Below are positions 9,244 to 18,128 of a stretch of 64,000 nucleotides of DNA, one piece after another. The position numbers were made by a program, and so were the translations under genes. Source of the DNA: Rhodocytophaga rosea (GTDB lineage: Bacteria; Bacteroidota; Bacteroidia; Cytophagales; 172606-1); assembly GCF_010119975.1 (NCBI RefSeq), contig NZ_CP048222.1:6982501-7046500 (forward strand), written 5' to 3'. Each line of letters opens with the position of its first letter. The stretch's first letter is position 1. The notes below the pieces were generated by a model. It was given only the letters and a program-made list of their open reading frames with translations. It was not told the DNA's origin and made no database searches.

Positions 9244-9894
9244 TTATTTGCCATCACAGTTAGCATATAGATGTTCTGCACTTTTAATTCCCCAATCCGG
9301 AGATATACTGGATGCTGGCTTAAAGGAAGAAAATTTATCCATGGCCGTTTTTAATTTAGGGCATGCTGTGGCTTTTCCACCTCCGAATGCTTCCGGGGTA
9401 TAATATAGCATCTGGCCTTCCAACATGTAAATTCTTGGATTTTCCTGATTAATCTGGCGGGCTTTGGCTAAAGATTCATTAAAAATTGGTCCATACGTTT
9501 GAAAACGGGTTTGTCCATCGATGGAAATACGGCCGAGGGCGATAAAGGCTTTCATCACCAGCACTTCATCCTGATTGGATTGCTGGGCTTCCGCTTTCTG
9601 TAAAAACTGATCAGCTTTATCCATCAGCTGGTCTTTACGCACATTATCATTTTCCATAAAAGCCATATTCAGATAACTGTAACTTACCCAGTAAGCTGGC
9701 AGCCATTCTTTAGGTTCAGCAGTAGCAATACGTTCGAGCTGGTTAGCGGCTTGTTGCATTTCTTCTACGGTTTTGCTGCTATGCACCGCCGTAATGGCTG
9801 CTTGCATGGCTTTTTCAAACTTAGTGTCTTCACCGGCAAGTGCAGCTAGTGAGCAGAATAAGGTAATTAAAGAAAGGATGATTGATTTTTTCAT
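9244..9894 (-). CDS. Secreted TPR-like protein
   Basis: 216 residues beginning with a signal peptide (MKKSIILSLITLFCSLAALAG). The mature region is all-helical and repeats the pattern of short TPR-like hairpins (WLPAYWVSYSYLNMAF, QDEVLVMKAFIALGRI, NPRIYMLEGQMLYY). It probably sits in the periplasm or outer membrane. It lies between the kinase pair and a TonB receptor, all on the minus strand, and may be co-transcribed with the receptor upstream. No enzyme motif is visible. Confidence 0.7.
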   Translation of the reverse strand: MKKSIILSLITLFCSLAALAGEDTKFEKAMQAAITAVHSSKTVEEMQQAANQLERIATAEPKEWLPAYWVSYSYLNMAFMENDNVRKDQLMDKADQFLQKAEAQQSNQDEVLVMKAFIALGRISIDGQTRFQTYGPIFNESLAKARQINQENPRIYMLEGQMLYYTPEAFGGGKATACPKLKTAMDKFSSFKPASSISPDWGIKSAEHLYANCDGK

Positions 9895-10011
9895 GGTATA
9901 TAGTGTTTAGTAGTTGAAATTTTATTAGAAATGAGTGAATGAGTATTTCTTTAAGAGCCTGTTAAACATGTAACTATTTAACTCACTCAATCGCTCAATC
10001 ACTTATTCGCC

Positions 10012-12162
10012 TTATGGCTCAAAGCCGGCACCTATGGAAATAAACATGCCTACAAATATTCCCCTGGTAGCCGCCTGACCAATTTCCTGCCGCCTGGAAC
10101 CATCGAGAGAGTAGCGGTAACCAAATACATTCTGCGTGCCCAATACATTATTTACCGAGGCAAAAACTACCGTGAAATGGTCTTTTATGTGGGTCAGGTA
10201 AGAGATACTGGCGTTTATTCCATGATAGGGTTTGGTAAAATTACTCATGAACTGATCGGCATTGGGATTGTAGTAGGGGCGGCCGCTGGCGAAATTGTAA
10301 GTTACACTTACCATGCTGCTGATGGCTGTAAAAAACTGTTTATATACCACACTCACATTGTGCCTGGAAGCAAAAGAAGGCATAGCTTCCGTGGGAAAGT
10401 TCTGATAATTACGCTTGGTATCCAGAAAAGAATACGACACCCAGTAATCTGCATTCTTAAATGTTTGCTGATCCCGCCAGAATATATCTAGCCCTTGTGC
10501 ATATCCATATCCGCTGTTGTCGGTGTTTTCTGTGGGTTGCCTGAAACGGTTCGGATCGTAAGGAAACTGGTCATGTTCTCTGGCTAAACGGGTATAGTCT
10601 TTATAATACGCCTCAGCCCGGAACGTACGCCTGTTTTTCATCAGCTGATAGTTGAGAATAAAATGATCGGCTTTCTCAAAGTTCAGTCTGCGGTTGGTAA
10701 ACAAATACCTGTTTTCCGGCGACTGGTAAAACTGTCCGAAAGCAAAGGAAATCTGGCTATAATCCCCTGTTTTGTAGGCCAGAGAAGTCCTGGGCGCTAT
10801 GGCGTAGTTATCAATAAGCTGTGAATGCTCGGTACGGATACCAATTCTGGCAGCTAGTTTCCGGGTGAGGTAAATATCTGATTCTACAAACCCAGCTACA
10901 TAGGTGTCCTGCAGCTCATTTTTATATTCATTAAAACTATTGCCAAAGCTGTATTGATGTATTTCTGCCCCTGCCAGAATAGATGAATTTTCACCCACCG
11001 TACGGGATAAAGTTCCTCTGGCCTGGGTCCGTTCTTCAAACCTGGTGGTATGATCGGTGCTGATGTCAATATCGTCGTGATTATAGCTGTAAGAAGATGC
11101 CGCTGTGGCCACCCATTTTCCTTCACCAAACGCATGCTGATAGGAAGTGTTTACATAGATATTATTATTGATCAGGTAAAAGGAATTTTCCTGGTCGATA
11201 TTTTCGAAATCCCGGTACCTGAGTCCGGATTGAGAACGGGTGTAATTGCTGTATACTTTAAAAATGCTGTGTTCAGTTGGTTTATGTTTAAACACAACAG
11301 TGCCTCCGGCTGATTGCGGCACTTTCAGCCACTCTACATTCTGTGGCACCAGTTTGAACAGCGGACCTAAGTGTGTATAAATTCCTTCTGCAAACAATGA
11401 TGTTTTGTTCCAGCGCTGGGTACGTGAAACATAGCCGCCAGCTGCCATCAGGCCAATATCTGTTTTCGAACTATCAGGCAGATCTTTGGTATTGAGTACC
11501 ATCACCGACGAAAGAGCTTGTCCATACTGGGCAGAATAGCCGCCGGTACTAAAAGAGGTTCCTTTGAAAAAAGCCGGAGAAAAGCGGCTCCGCTGGGGCA
11601 CATCCGGTGTATTGCTGTAAAAAGGATTTTCTACAACCGTGCCATCAATAATGGTTTTAGTTTCGTTTGCCGAACCTCCTCTCACAAACAAACCTTCCGA
11701 ATCACCCACCCGCTGGGCACCAGGCAAGGTCTGAAAGGCAACGGTGATATCGGCATTGGCTCCTGCTGTTGTAAATATATCCAGTGGACGCAGGATGACA
11801 GATTTCTTTTCATCGCTGGCTTCAAACGCCCCTGCCGTAATAGTTACCGTATTTAACTCACTCTGTACTTCCTTTAATTTCAGGTTAATTTCTTGTACAG
11901 CCCCTTTTATCTCTATAGGTAATTCTGATGCCTGGTATCCTACGAATGTAGCTACAAGTATCTGGCTTCCGGTTTCCGGGGTTTTGAATGTAAAACTTCC
12001 ATCAGTTCCAGTTGAAATGCCATCGTAGGTGTTTTTCAGGTACACATTTACTCCGGGGAGTGGTTCACCACTGGTATCTGTGATTTTTCCTTTAATCAGG
12101 GTCTGGGCAAATGCCCATTGGTAAAAAAATATAAGTACAAGTGTGAGTATAATTGATCGCAT
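10012..12162 (-). CDS. TonB-dependent receptor with carboxypeptidase-like domain
   Basis: 716 residues. A signal peptide (cleavage near WAFAQ) is followed by a carboxypeptidase-regulatory-like beta-sandwich (about 23-105; GKITDTSGEPLPGVNVYLK, DGSFTF). The plug domain runs about 120-230 (GLFVRGGSANETKTIIDG), and the rest is a 22-strand-type outer-membrane barrel ending in IGAGFEP. Such receptors import siderophores, cobalamin or glycans using ExbBD-TonB energy. No SusD partner is adjacent, so a polysaccharide locus is unlikely. The last residue is not the usual Phe, which is only mildly odd. Confidence 0.9.
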   Translation of the reverse strand: MRSIILTLVLIFFYQWAFAQTLIKGKITDTSGEPLPGVNVYLKNTYDGISTGTDGSFTFKTPETGSQILVATFVGYQASELPIEIKGAVQEINLKLKEVQSELNTVTITAGAFEASDEKKSVILRPLDIFTTAGANADITVAFQTLPGAQRVGDSEGLFVRGGSANETKTIIDGTVVENPFYSNTPDVPQRSRFSPAFFKGTSFSTGGYSAQYGQALSSVMVLNTKDLPDSSKTDIGLMAAGGYVSRTQRWNKTSLFAEGIYTHLGPLFKLVPQNVEWLKVPQSAGGTVVFKHKPTEHSIFKVYSNYTRSQSGLRYRDFENIDQENSFYLINNNIYVNTSYQHAFGEGKWVATAASSYSYNHDDIDISTDHTTRFEERTQARGTLSRTVGENSSILAGAEIHQYSFGNSFNEYKNELQDTYVAGFVESDIYLTRKLAARIGIRTEHSQLIDNYAIAPRTSLAYKTGDYSQISFAFGQFYQSPENRYLFTNRRLNFEKADHFILNYQLMKNRRTFRAEAYYKDYTRLAREHDQFPYDPNRFRQPTENTDNSGYGYAQGLDIFWRDQQTFKNADYWVSYSFLDTKRNYQNFPTEAMPSFASRHNVSVVYKQFFTAISSMVSVTYNFASGRPYYNPNADQFMSNFTKPYHGINASISYLTHIKDHFTVVFASVNNVLGTQNVFGYRYSLDGSRRQEIGQAATRGIFVGMFISIGAGFEP

Positions 12163-12510
12163 GTCTCTGGTTGCTCAATGTTGATAAGCCAAAGTAAATG
12201 CGACTGCGGGCTGTAAAGAATGCTTTTCTGACAAACCGATGAACAAGTGCGCTCAACCGGTAAAATAGTGGAGTGAAATCGAAGGAAATGGTGTATAGGA
12301 TCAGGCCAGCGAGAAAATACATTACTATAAAAAGCTCTGATCGGGGCTTTTCGGTTTAAAGGTAAGCAATATAGTATTTAGGGTCTTACGGATATAGAAA
12401 CGTTTAAAAGTGTTGTAAGTATCCATTTCAGCAATGGCATGATGTATGTGTGAGATGAATGCGGAAAAAAATGTCAGATATTAAATTATATTGGGGGAAT
12501 ACCTGTTCTA
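12163..12510. other. Gene-free divergent spacer
   Basis: About 350 bp between the divergent TonB receptor and DUF4230 genes. It should carry both promoters, but I see no box or palindrome strong enough to name. The short reading frames here have no protein-like character. Confidence 0.5.
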
Positions 12511-12543
12511 TTGATACACAACACTACATTAACTCTCAGCTTC

Positions 12544-13155
12544 ATGCGATTGATACGTTTATTGTTTAGAATCACATTAGTAGGACTATTTTTATACGCT
12601 GTTTATTTCTTCTGGCAGAAATTTGAAGGCCTTACGGAAGAGAAACCCCCGGTTGTAATTACAACGCATAGTACGGTTTTACAGGAAATAACCGCCATGG
12701 GAAAGCTGGAACTGGTGAAATATACGTTTAAAGATGTAGTAGAACACGAAGTTGTAAAGGAATGGCTGCCCGATGCCAAAGCTGTGTTAATTGTAAGCGG
12801 AGAAGCTGTAGGCTGTATTGACCTGACCAAAATAAAATCTACCGATATCATTGAAGATACGGATACGGTGATTGTCTATCTTCCTGACCCGGAATTATGT
12901 GTATACAAAATCAATCACGACCAGTCGAAGGTATATGATGTGCAATATGCCTTTATGGGAGAAGCCCAGCTGGTAAACGATGCATTTGTGGCGGCAGAAA
13001 AACAAATAAGTAAATCGGCACTAAAAATGGGTATTTTGACTCAAACCCAGGAAAATGCCCAAAAAATGCTAACCCCTTTTCTGGAGAAGGTTTCCGGGAA
13101 AAAAGTATTGGTGCGCCACCGGCTCAAAGCTGACCTTAAGGAATTAAGACGTTGA
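12544..13155 (+). CDS. DUF4230 family membrane-anchored protein
   Basis: 203 residues from the ATG at 12544; a TTG eleven codons upstream would only lengthen the cytosolic tail. A single transmembrane helix (RLLFRITLVGLFLYAVYFF) anchors a periplasmic domain that matches DUF4230: PVVITTHSTVLQEITAMGKLELV near the start and a C-terminal helix with LTPFLEKVSGKKVLVR. Function in the family is unknown. The last 20 bp overlap the 3' end of recX, which is convergent. Confidence 0.8.
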   Translation: MRLIRLLFRITLVGLFLYAVYFFWQKFEGLTEEKPPVVITTHSTVLQEITAMGKLELVKYTFKDVVEHEVVKEWLPDAKAVLIVSGEAVGCIDLTKIKSTDIIEDTDTVIVYLPDPELCVYKINHDQSKVYDVQYAFMGEAQLVNDAFVAAEKQISKSALKMGILTQTQENAQKMLTPFLEKVSGKKVLVRHRLKADLKELRR

Positions 13156-13618
13156 TTACATCCCAGATCATATCCTGCTCATAACCTTTGGAAAGGCCAA
13201 ACCGGAGCAATTTATGTTTTCGCTCCATTTCGCTTCCCGTTTTTTCCAGGGTGTGTTTTTTCTCCAGCAGGTCAAATAGGATGCGTTCGTACAGGTCTGG
13301 ATCTATTTCCTGCAAGCCAAGCCGGATTTGTGCATCAGTTAAGCCCCGCATTTTAAGCTCCATTCTAATTTTATTGCGTCCCCATTTTTTTAAGCGGAAT
13401 TTTCCTCCGGCAAATGCTTTGGCAAACCGTTCCTGGCTGATGAATTTTTCTTCTACCAGTTGCTCTACTATTGCTTCTACTACTTCTTCCTCCAGTTCCA
13501 GACTATATAATTTGTCTTTTACTTCCTGAACAGATCTTTCCTGATAGGCACAAAAAGCCGTTGCCTTTTGATACGCTTCTTTGGCCGACAAATCCTTTTT
13601 TTTATTCGCTTTCTCCAT
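13136..13618 (-). CDS. recX: RecX regulator of RecA
   Basis: 160 residues made of tandem three-helix RecX repeats: ATAFCAYQERSVQEVKDKL, VEQLVEEKFISQERFAKAF, GRNKIRMELKMRGLTDAQI, and a final LLRFGLSKGYEQDMIWDVI. RecX binds the RecA filament groove and limits its activity in recombination and the SOS response. It is not next to recA. The first ten residues are lysine-rich. Its 3' end overlaps the DUF4230 gene by 20 bp. Confidence 0.9.
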   Translation of the reverse strand: MEKANKKKDLSAKEAYQKATAFCAYQERSVQEVKDKLYSLELEEEVVEAIVEQLVEEKFISQERFAKAFAGGKFRLKKWGRNKIRMELKMRGLTDAQIRLGLQEIDPDLYERILFDLLEKKHTLEKTGSEMERKHKLLRFGLSKGYEQDMIWDVINVLIP

Positions 13619-13690
13619 ATAGTAAGAATAACGTTGATTTGCGAAATTTGCTACATCTTTATCAGTAGAAACAAAACTCAGGATTATTTC

Positions 13691-13724
13691 ATTGTCACTA
13701 ATGTATGCTGAACTGGTAATTTTG
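13691..13724 (+). promoter_or_regulatory. Bacteroidota-type promoter of the sensor kinase
   Basis: TTG at 13692-13694 and TAATTTTG (TAnnTTTG -7 box) at 13717-13724 are 22 bp apart, within the TTG-N17-23-TAnnTTTG pattern known from Flavobacterium. The kinase start is 35 bp downstream. Confidence 0.55.
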
Positions 13725-13758
13725 TTATTTTTCCAGGCTTGTTATTTCTTTTTTCTGC

Positions 13759-15641
13759 GTGAACAGACTATCTATCTTTCAGAAACTGCTTTTATCCCAT
13801 CTTTTCATCGGCATGAGTACTTTGCTGCTGATTACATATTTATTTTACCATTCTTTCAAAGAAGCCCTTATTTCGCGTACGGTAGCCCAGCTTACCTCGA
13901 TCAACGATCTAAAGCAAATTTATATTCAGGATTATTTTGAAGGAATGCAGCAAAGCACCCAGCTACTGGTGCGGAATATACCTGTCACGGACCTGTTGCA
14001 AAAGGGTTCAGCGCAGCAGGATACTTCCGGGAGGAATGCCAGTTTTGCCTTGCTTCAACAGGAATTTGCCTACCAGGACCTGCTCTTATTTGATACTTCA
14101 CGCCACCTTGTTTTCCATCAATCGCATTCCTTTTTCTTTCCGCACCATACTTCCGGAGAATTTAAGGCCATACAGGGTTTACTGGAAAAAAGCCTTCAAT
14201 CGCCACAACTGGGAGAAATCATCTTGCATGGGGAATATACATTGTTCAGTGCAGTTCCGGTAAAAGATACCAGCGGTACAGCGATAGGTATAGCGCTGGC
14301 ACGGCTTCCGGCTACGCCCATGGAGTATGTATTAAATCTACGCAATGGCATTGGGAATACCGGTGAATCGTATGTAGTAGGTGCAGACTTCCGCATGCGT
14401 TCCCATTCCAGATTTTTTCCTGAAAAATCCCCCAGAGCATGGAAGTACGTACTGAAGCGGCCAGAAATGCTTTGCAAAATATAACCGGACCATCGTTAGT
14501 AGTGGATTACCGGGGAGTTCCGGTGGTGAGCGCCTATCACAGGCTCAATATTCCCGGATTAAACTGGGCGATTGTTTCTGAGATTGACCAGGTAGAAGCA
14601 ATGCAGCCAGTTTATCAGATGCGCAGCACAATGGTTCTGATCGGAATAGGCGTTTGTTTTCTGATTACGTTACTTACCTGGTTTGTATCGGTGCCACTTT
14701 CTCAACGCATCGATGGACTCAAAGACATTGTATTGCAACTCTCTCAGGGTAAATTACCAGGAAAACCTTTGCTTACCGGCAATTACGATGAAATTGGCCA
14801 GATGATACAAGCCATGAACCAGTTAATATTAGGATTGAGACGCACTTCTTTATTTGCCAGTGAAATTGGAAATGGACAGTTACAATCACCCTATGAACCC
14901 TTAAGTGCAGAGGATACGCTGGGAAATGCCCTGATTCAGATGCGGGATAAACTAAAAGCCAGCCAGGAAAAAGAGATAGTATTGAGCCGGCAGCGTACAA
15001 CGGCTCTACTGGAAGGCGAAGAAAATGAGCGAAGACGTATTTCCAGAGAATTACATGATGGCATTGGGCAGTTGCTCACGGCCATTCAGTTTAAGATCAA
15101 TGCAATTGAAGGGCAGGAACAAGCCAGGAAGGAGATTAAAACGATTTTAGACGAGACCATTCTGGAGGTGAGGCGCATCTCACATAACCTGATGCCGAGT
15201 GTGCTAAGGGATTTTGGACTGGAGGCTGCCTTGCGTTCGCTTTGCAACCGTACAGCGCAGGCTACTGGCTGGCAAGTGAGCTTTAGCTTTGATGCCGACC
15301 CGGAAGCGCCTGCCCTATCCCAGGAGTTTATCACTAGCTTGTACCGGATTGCACAGGAGGGGATTCACAATGCTGTGAAACATGCGCAGGCTACTAAGCT
15401 GGATGTAATTGTAGATCATGAGCCTGATCAGGTGCAACTTAGGATGAGGGATAATGGCAAAGGTTTCGACTTGCAAACGTATGAAACGCAGGACGGTGAA
15501 GGAAATGGTATACGCAATATGCGGGAACGGACACATCTGCTAGGTGGTAAATTCCAGCTGATAAGCCGGGTAGGAGAGGGCACTACGTTAGTTATATCTG
15601 TACCTTTAGGAGAGGAAGTGACTGAGCGGATGAGTGATTGA
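13759..15641 (+). pseudogene. NarL-family sensor histidine kinase, split by a frameshift
   Basis: Two overlapping frames (13759-14484 and 14439-15641) together make one full-length kinase of about 627 residues. Order: transmembrane helix near residues 10-30, extracellular dCache-like sensor ending in GESYVVGADFRMRSHSRFFPEKSP, second helix (MVLIGIGVCFLITLLTWF), HAMP, HisKA_3 with the phosphoacceptor in RRRISRELHDGIGQ, and a GHKL ATPase (N box AQEGIHNAVKHA, G boxes DNGKGF and GNGIRNM). The break falls at a run of five C at 14429-14433. A sixth C would restore KSPQSMEVRTEAA, which fits the family. The cause may be sequencing error, a disabled gene, or slippage switching. The second frame has its own ATG at 14439, so a truncated kinase is possible. 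Partner: the regulator at 15834. Confidence 0.85.
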
Positions 15642-15700
15642 GTGATAAAATGTTAGAATTACAGAATAATAGAAGGTCAGAATAAAAATTAATTATTATA

Positions 15701-15828
15701 ATTCAGTAATTCAGTAATTCAGTAATTCAGTAATTCAGTAATTCAGTAATTCAGTAATTCAGTAATTCAGTAATTCAGTAATTCAGTAATTCAGTAATTC
15801 AGTAATTCAGTAATTCAGTAATTCAGTA
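15701..15828. repeat. 8-bp tandem repeat array ATTCAGTA, 16 perfect copies
   Basis: Sixteen uninterrupted copies of ATTCAGTA lie between the kinase and its response regulator, ending 5 bp before the regulator ATG. Stop codons occur in all frames of the array, so it is not coding. Copy-number change would alter the distance from any upstream promoter and the leader immediately before the start codon. Confidence 0.97.
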
Positions 15829-15833
15829 AATGT

Positions 15834-16472
15834 ATGACACAAGAAACGATCCGTATTGTAATTGCTGATGATCATCCCCTGGTGAGAAACGGCCTGAAAA
15901 CCGTATTACATACCATGCCTGGATTTCAGGTAGTGGCCGAAGCTGAAAATGGATTGCAGTTACTCAAACTCATTGATGAATATAAGCCGGATGTCGCTTT
16001 GGTAGATATTTCCATGCCCCAACTCAATGGGCTGGAGGCTTTGCAGCAACTGAATGCGCAGCATCCTGATCTGAAACTGATTATGCTTACCATGCATGAG
16101 GAACCTGAGTATATTTTAAAAAGCCTGAGCAGTGGCGCACAGGCATATTTGCTTAAGAATGTAGAACCAGAGGAGTTACAAAAGGCGATTATTACAGTGG
16201 CTAAAGGAGGAAAATATTATAATCCTACCATTGCCAGCATTGTCATTAATAATTTGTCCAAACCTGAACCTGATGAGGAAGCACTAACGCCCAGAGAATT
16301 GGAAGTGCTCCGCCTGATTTGCCGGGGCATGAGTAATCATCAGATTGCCAGCGAACTATTTATCAGTATCCGTACTGTAGAAAAACACAGGGTAAATGTG
16401 CTTAGAAAAATGCAAGCTGTGAATACAGCCGATCTGGTGAGAAAAGCCCTGGAGAGAGGATTAATTGATTAG
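15834..16472 (+). CDS. NarL/LuxR-type response regulator
   Basis: 212 residues. The receiver domain has IADDHPLVRNG (acidic pocket), the phosphoacceptor in DVALVDISMP and the Lys in AYLLKNVEP. The C-terminal LuxR helix-turn-helix reads LTPRELEVLRLICRGMSNHQIASEL and continues into RTVEKHRVNVLRKM. It is the expected partner of the upstream HisKA_3 kinase. There is no recognisable Shine-Dalgarno site: the 8-bp array runs almost to the ATG, so expression may depend on array length. Confidence 0.95.
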   Translation: MTQETIRIVIADDHPLVRNGLKTVLHTMPGFQVVAEAENGLQLLKLIDEYKPDVALVDISMPQLNGLEALQQLNAQHPDLKLIMLTMHEEPEYILKSLSSGAQAYLLKNVEPEELQKAIITVAKGGKYYNPTIASIVINNLSKPEPDEEALTPRELEVLRLICRGMSNHQIASELFISIRTVEKHRVNVLRKMQAVNTADLVRKALERGLID

Positions 16473-16614
16473 AATATATGCTTTCCGGGCAATTTTTGAA
16501 GAAAATATAAGGTATAACCTAGTTATATACGTAGAAATACCCATATCTTTCTACCTGAAAATACTACCAGAAAAATACAAAAATATTGGTATTTACCGGC
16601 TGCTAGATAGCTGT

Positions 16615-16622
16615 TAATTTTG
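16615..16622 (+). promoter_or_regulatory. TAnnTTTG -7 box upstream of the small secreted protein
   Basis: TAATTTTG lies 37 bp before the ATG at 16659. A TTG at 16586 is 26 bp upstream, slightly too far for the usual -33 spacing. Confidence 0.4.
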
Positions 16623-16658
16623 CATTGTTGAAATATGTAGAATTAAACGCTAGCAGAT

Positions 16659-17018
16659 ATGAAAAAAACAGCATTATTGATCGTAAGTATATTGTTTTTA
16701 GGTGCTTTTACAGCGATGGCACAAAATCCGGTGGTGTTTAAATATAAAGTAGATCCTGGGTATTCTACCAATAACTATAAGCACCCCAATAAGGCAGCCG
16801 TGGCAAATAAATACAATATGGAAAACCATTTTACTGGTTTTAGTTATATAAAGCCACTTCCTGTACTCCAGGTTCAGCAGTGGAATTACAAAAACCAGGA
16901 TTTTGCTCCCAGAACTGGTGTAGCCTTTTCCGGGGCTGTGCTTCCGGTACCACCTATGAAACATTATAAAAATCCACAGCAATCTCCGGCTAACTATAAG
17001 CATCAATTCGGAAAATAA
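16659..17018 (+). CDS. Small secreted protein of unknown function
   Basis: 119 residues with a clear signal peptide (MKKTALLIVSILFLGAFTAMA, cleavage before QNP). The mature chain is rich in Lys, Asn, Tyr and Pro with no cysteines, for example STNNYKHPNK and HYKNPQQSPANYKHQF. This gives it a basic, probably flexible or matrix-binding character. I recognise no family. It has its own -7 box and terminator, so it is monocistronic. Confidence 0.65.
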   Translation: MKKTALLIVSILFLGAFTAMAQNPVVFKYKVDPGYSTNNYKHPNKAAVANKYNMENHFTGFSYIKPLPVLQVQQWNYKNQDFAPRTGVAFSGAVLPVPPMKHYKNPQQSPANYKHQFGK

Positions 17019-17041
17019 GTATAGTTTTATCATGTAACAAA

Positions 17042-17076
17042 AACACCGTCGTTCTCATAACGCCGGTGTTTTTTTG
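17042..17076 (+). terminator. Rho-independent terminator
   Basis: AACACCG at 17042-17048 pairs with CGGTGTT at 17064-17070, followed by a run of seven or more T. Confidence 0.85.
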
Positions 17077-17168
17077 TTATCAGGATTAAGTACATAGAGT
17101 CTGTTGGGCAGTAAAATGCGTATATAGGAATAAGCGCTATAAAAACAAGATTTTTAATTGTATTTGCT

Positions 17169-17176
17169 TAATTTTG
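17169..17176 (+). promoter_or_regulatory. TAnnTTTG -7 box upstream of tatC
   Basis: TAATTTTG lies 31 bp before the TTG start codon of tatC. No convincing -33 TTG at the usual distance. Confidence 0.4.
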
Positions 17177-17206
17177 TAGCTACACCTGCTATAACAGTGT
17201 TTAATT

Positions 17207-18112
17207 TTGGAACAAGATAATAATTCGAGTAATGGTACAGGAGGTAAGGGAATGATCAGCAGCATCATTAAAAGAAATCCTAAGCAAAAACCGCCGCAAG
17301 AGGAAGAAAAAGAGATGTCGTTTATTGACCATCTGGAAGAACTCCGCTGGCATGTCGTACGTTCGGTAGCGGCGATATTTGTATTTAGCTTCCTTGCTTT
17401 CTCCAACAAGGAACTTGTATTTGGCAAAATTATTATGGGGCCATCCAAGCCAACTTTCTGGACCTACCGCATGTTTTGCGAACTGGGTAGAAAAATGAGC
17501 TCTGATGCCTTATGTATAGATAAACTTAATTTTGTGATTCAGGCCAGAGAACTCTCCGAGCAATTCACCATGCACCTGGCTTCATCGCTGGTGATTGGCC
17601 TTGTTCTGGCTTTTCCTTATGCTTTCTGGGAAATGTGGCGGTTTATTAAACCAGGCCTTCATCCTACAGAACGCCGGATGACTACCGGAGCTACTTTTTT
17701 TGTAAGCCTGCTTTTTTTAATGGGGGTGACATTTGGTTATTTAATAGTAACACCGCTTTCCATCAATTTCCTCTCCAGTTATCAGCTGGATGAAAGCATC
17801 GTCAATGAATTCAACATCAGCTCATATATTTCTACATTGGTTACCCTTACCCTGGGTTGCGGCATCATGTTCCAGTTGCCCATGCTGGCTTTTGTGCTTT
17901 CCAAGATGGGTATTATTACACCGAGTTTGATGCGTTCTTACCGCAAACATTCTATTGTTGTGATTCTGATCGTGGCCGCTATTATTACGCCACCAGATGT
18001 GATCAGCCAGATTCTGGTTGCCATGCCTCTGTTCTTACTCTATGAAGTAAGCATTCTGATTTCGGCCAGAGTAGAACGTGCCAGATTGAAAGAAATGAAT
18101 ACTGAGCTATAA
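17207..18112 (+). CDS. tatC: Twin-arginine translocase subunit TatC
   Basis: 301 residues from a TTG start; an ATG at 17252 would remove 15 residues of the charged tail. TatC is the multi-spanning inner-membrane receptor that binds RR signal peptides and exports folded proteins. Family blocks: MSFIDHLEELRWHVVRS before the first helix, the LAFPYAFWEMWRFIKPGL segment, and the later VITPPDVISQILVAMPL helix pair. A long loop after helix 1 (SDALCIDKLNFVIQARELSEQF) is usual for Bacteroidota. Two RR-signal proteins are encoded in this window (29110-30387 and 37924-39291). Its terminator was displaced by an insertion sequence. Confidence 0.95.
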   Translation: MEQDNNSSNGTGGKGMISSIIKRNPKQKPPQEEEKEMSFIDHLEELRWHVVRSVAAIFVFSFLAFSNKELVFGKIIMGPSKPTFWTYRMFCELGRKMSSDALCIDKLNFVIQARELSEQFTMHLASSLVIGLVLAFPYAFWEMWRFIKPGLHPTERRMTTGATFFVSLLFLMGVTFGYLIVTPLSINFLSSYQLDESIVNEFNISSYISTLVTLTLGCGIMFQLPMLAFVLSKMGIITPSLMRSYRKHSIVVILIVAAIITPPDVISQILVAMPLFLLYEVSILISARVERARLKEMNTEL

Positions 18113-18128
18113 GGACCGGATATAATAT

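Noticed and set aside
16698-17033. 111-codon minus frame opposite the small secreted protein
   Set aside because: Complete shadow of a plus-strand gene with signal peptide, promoter box and terminator.
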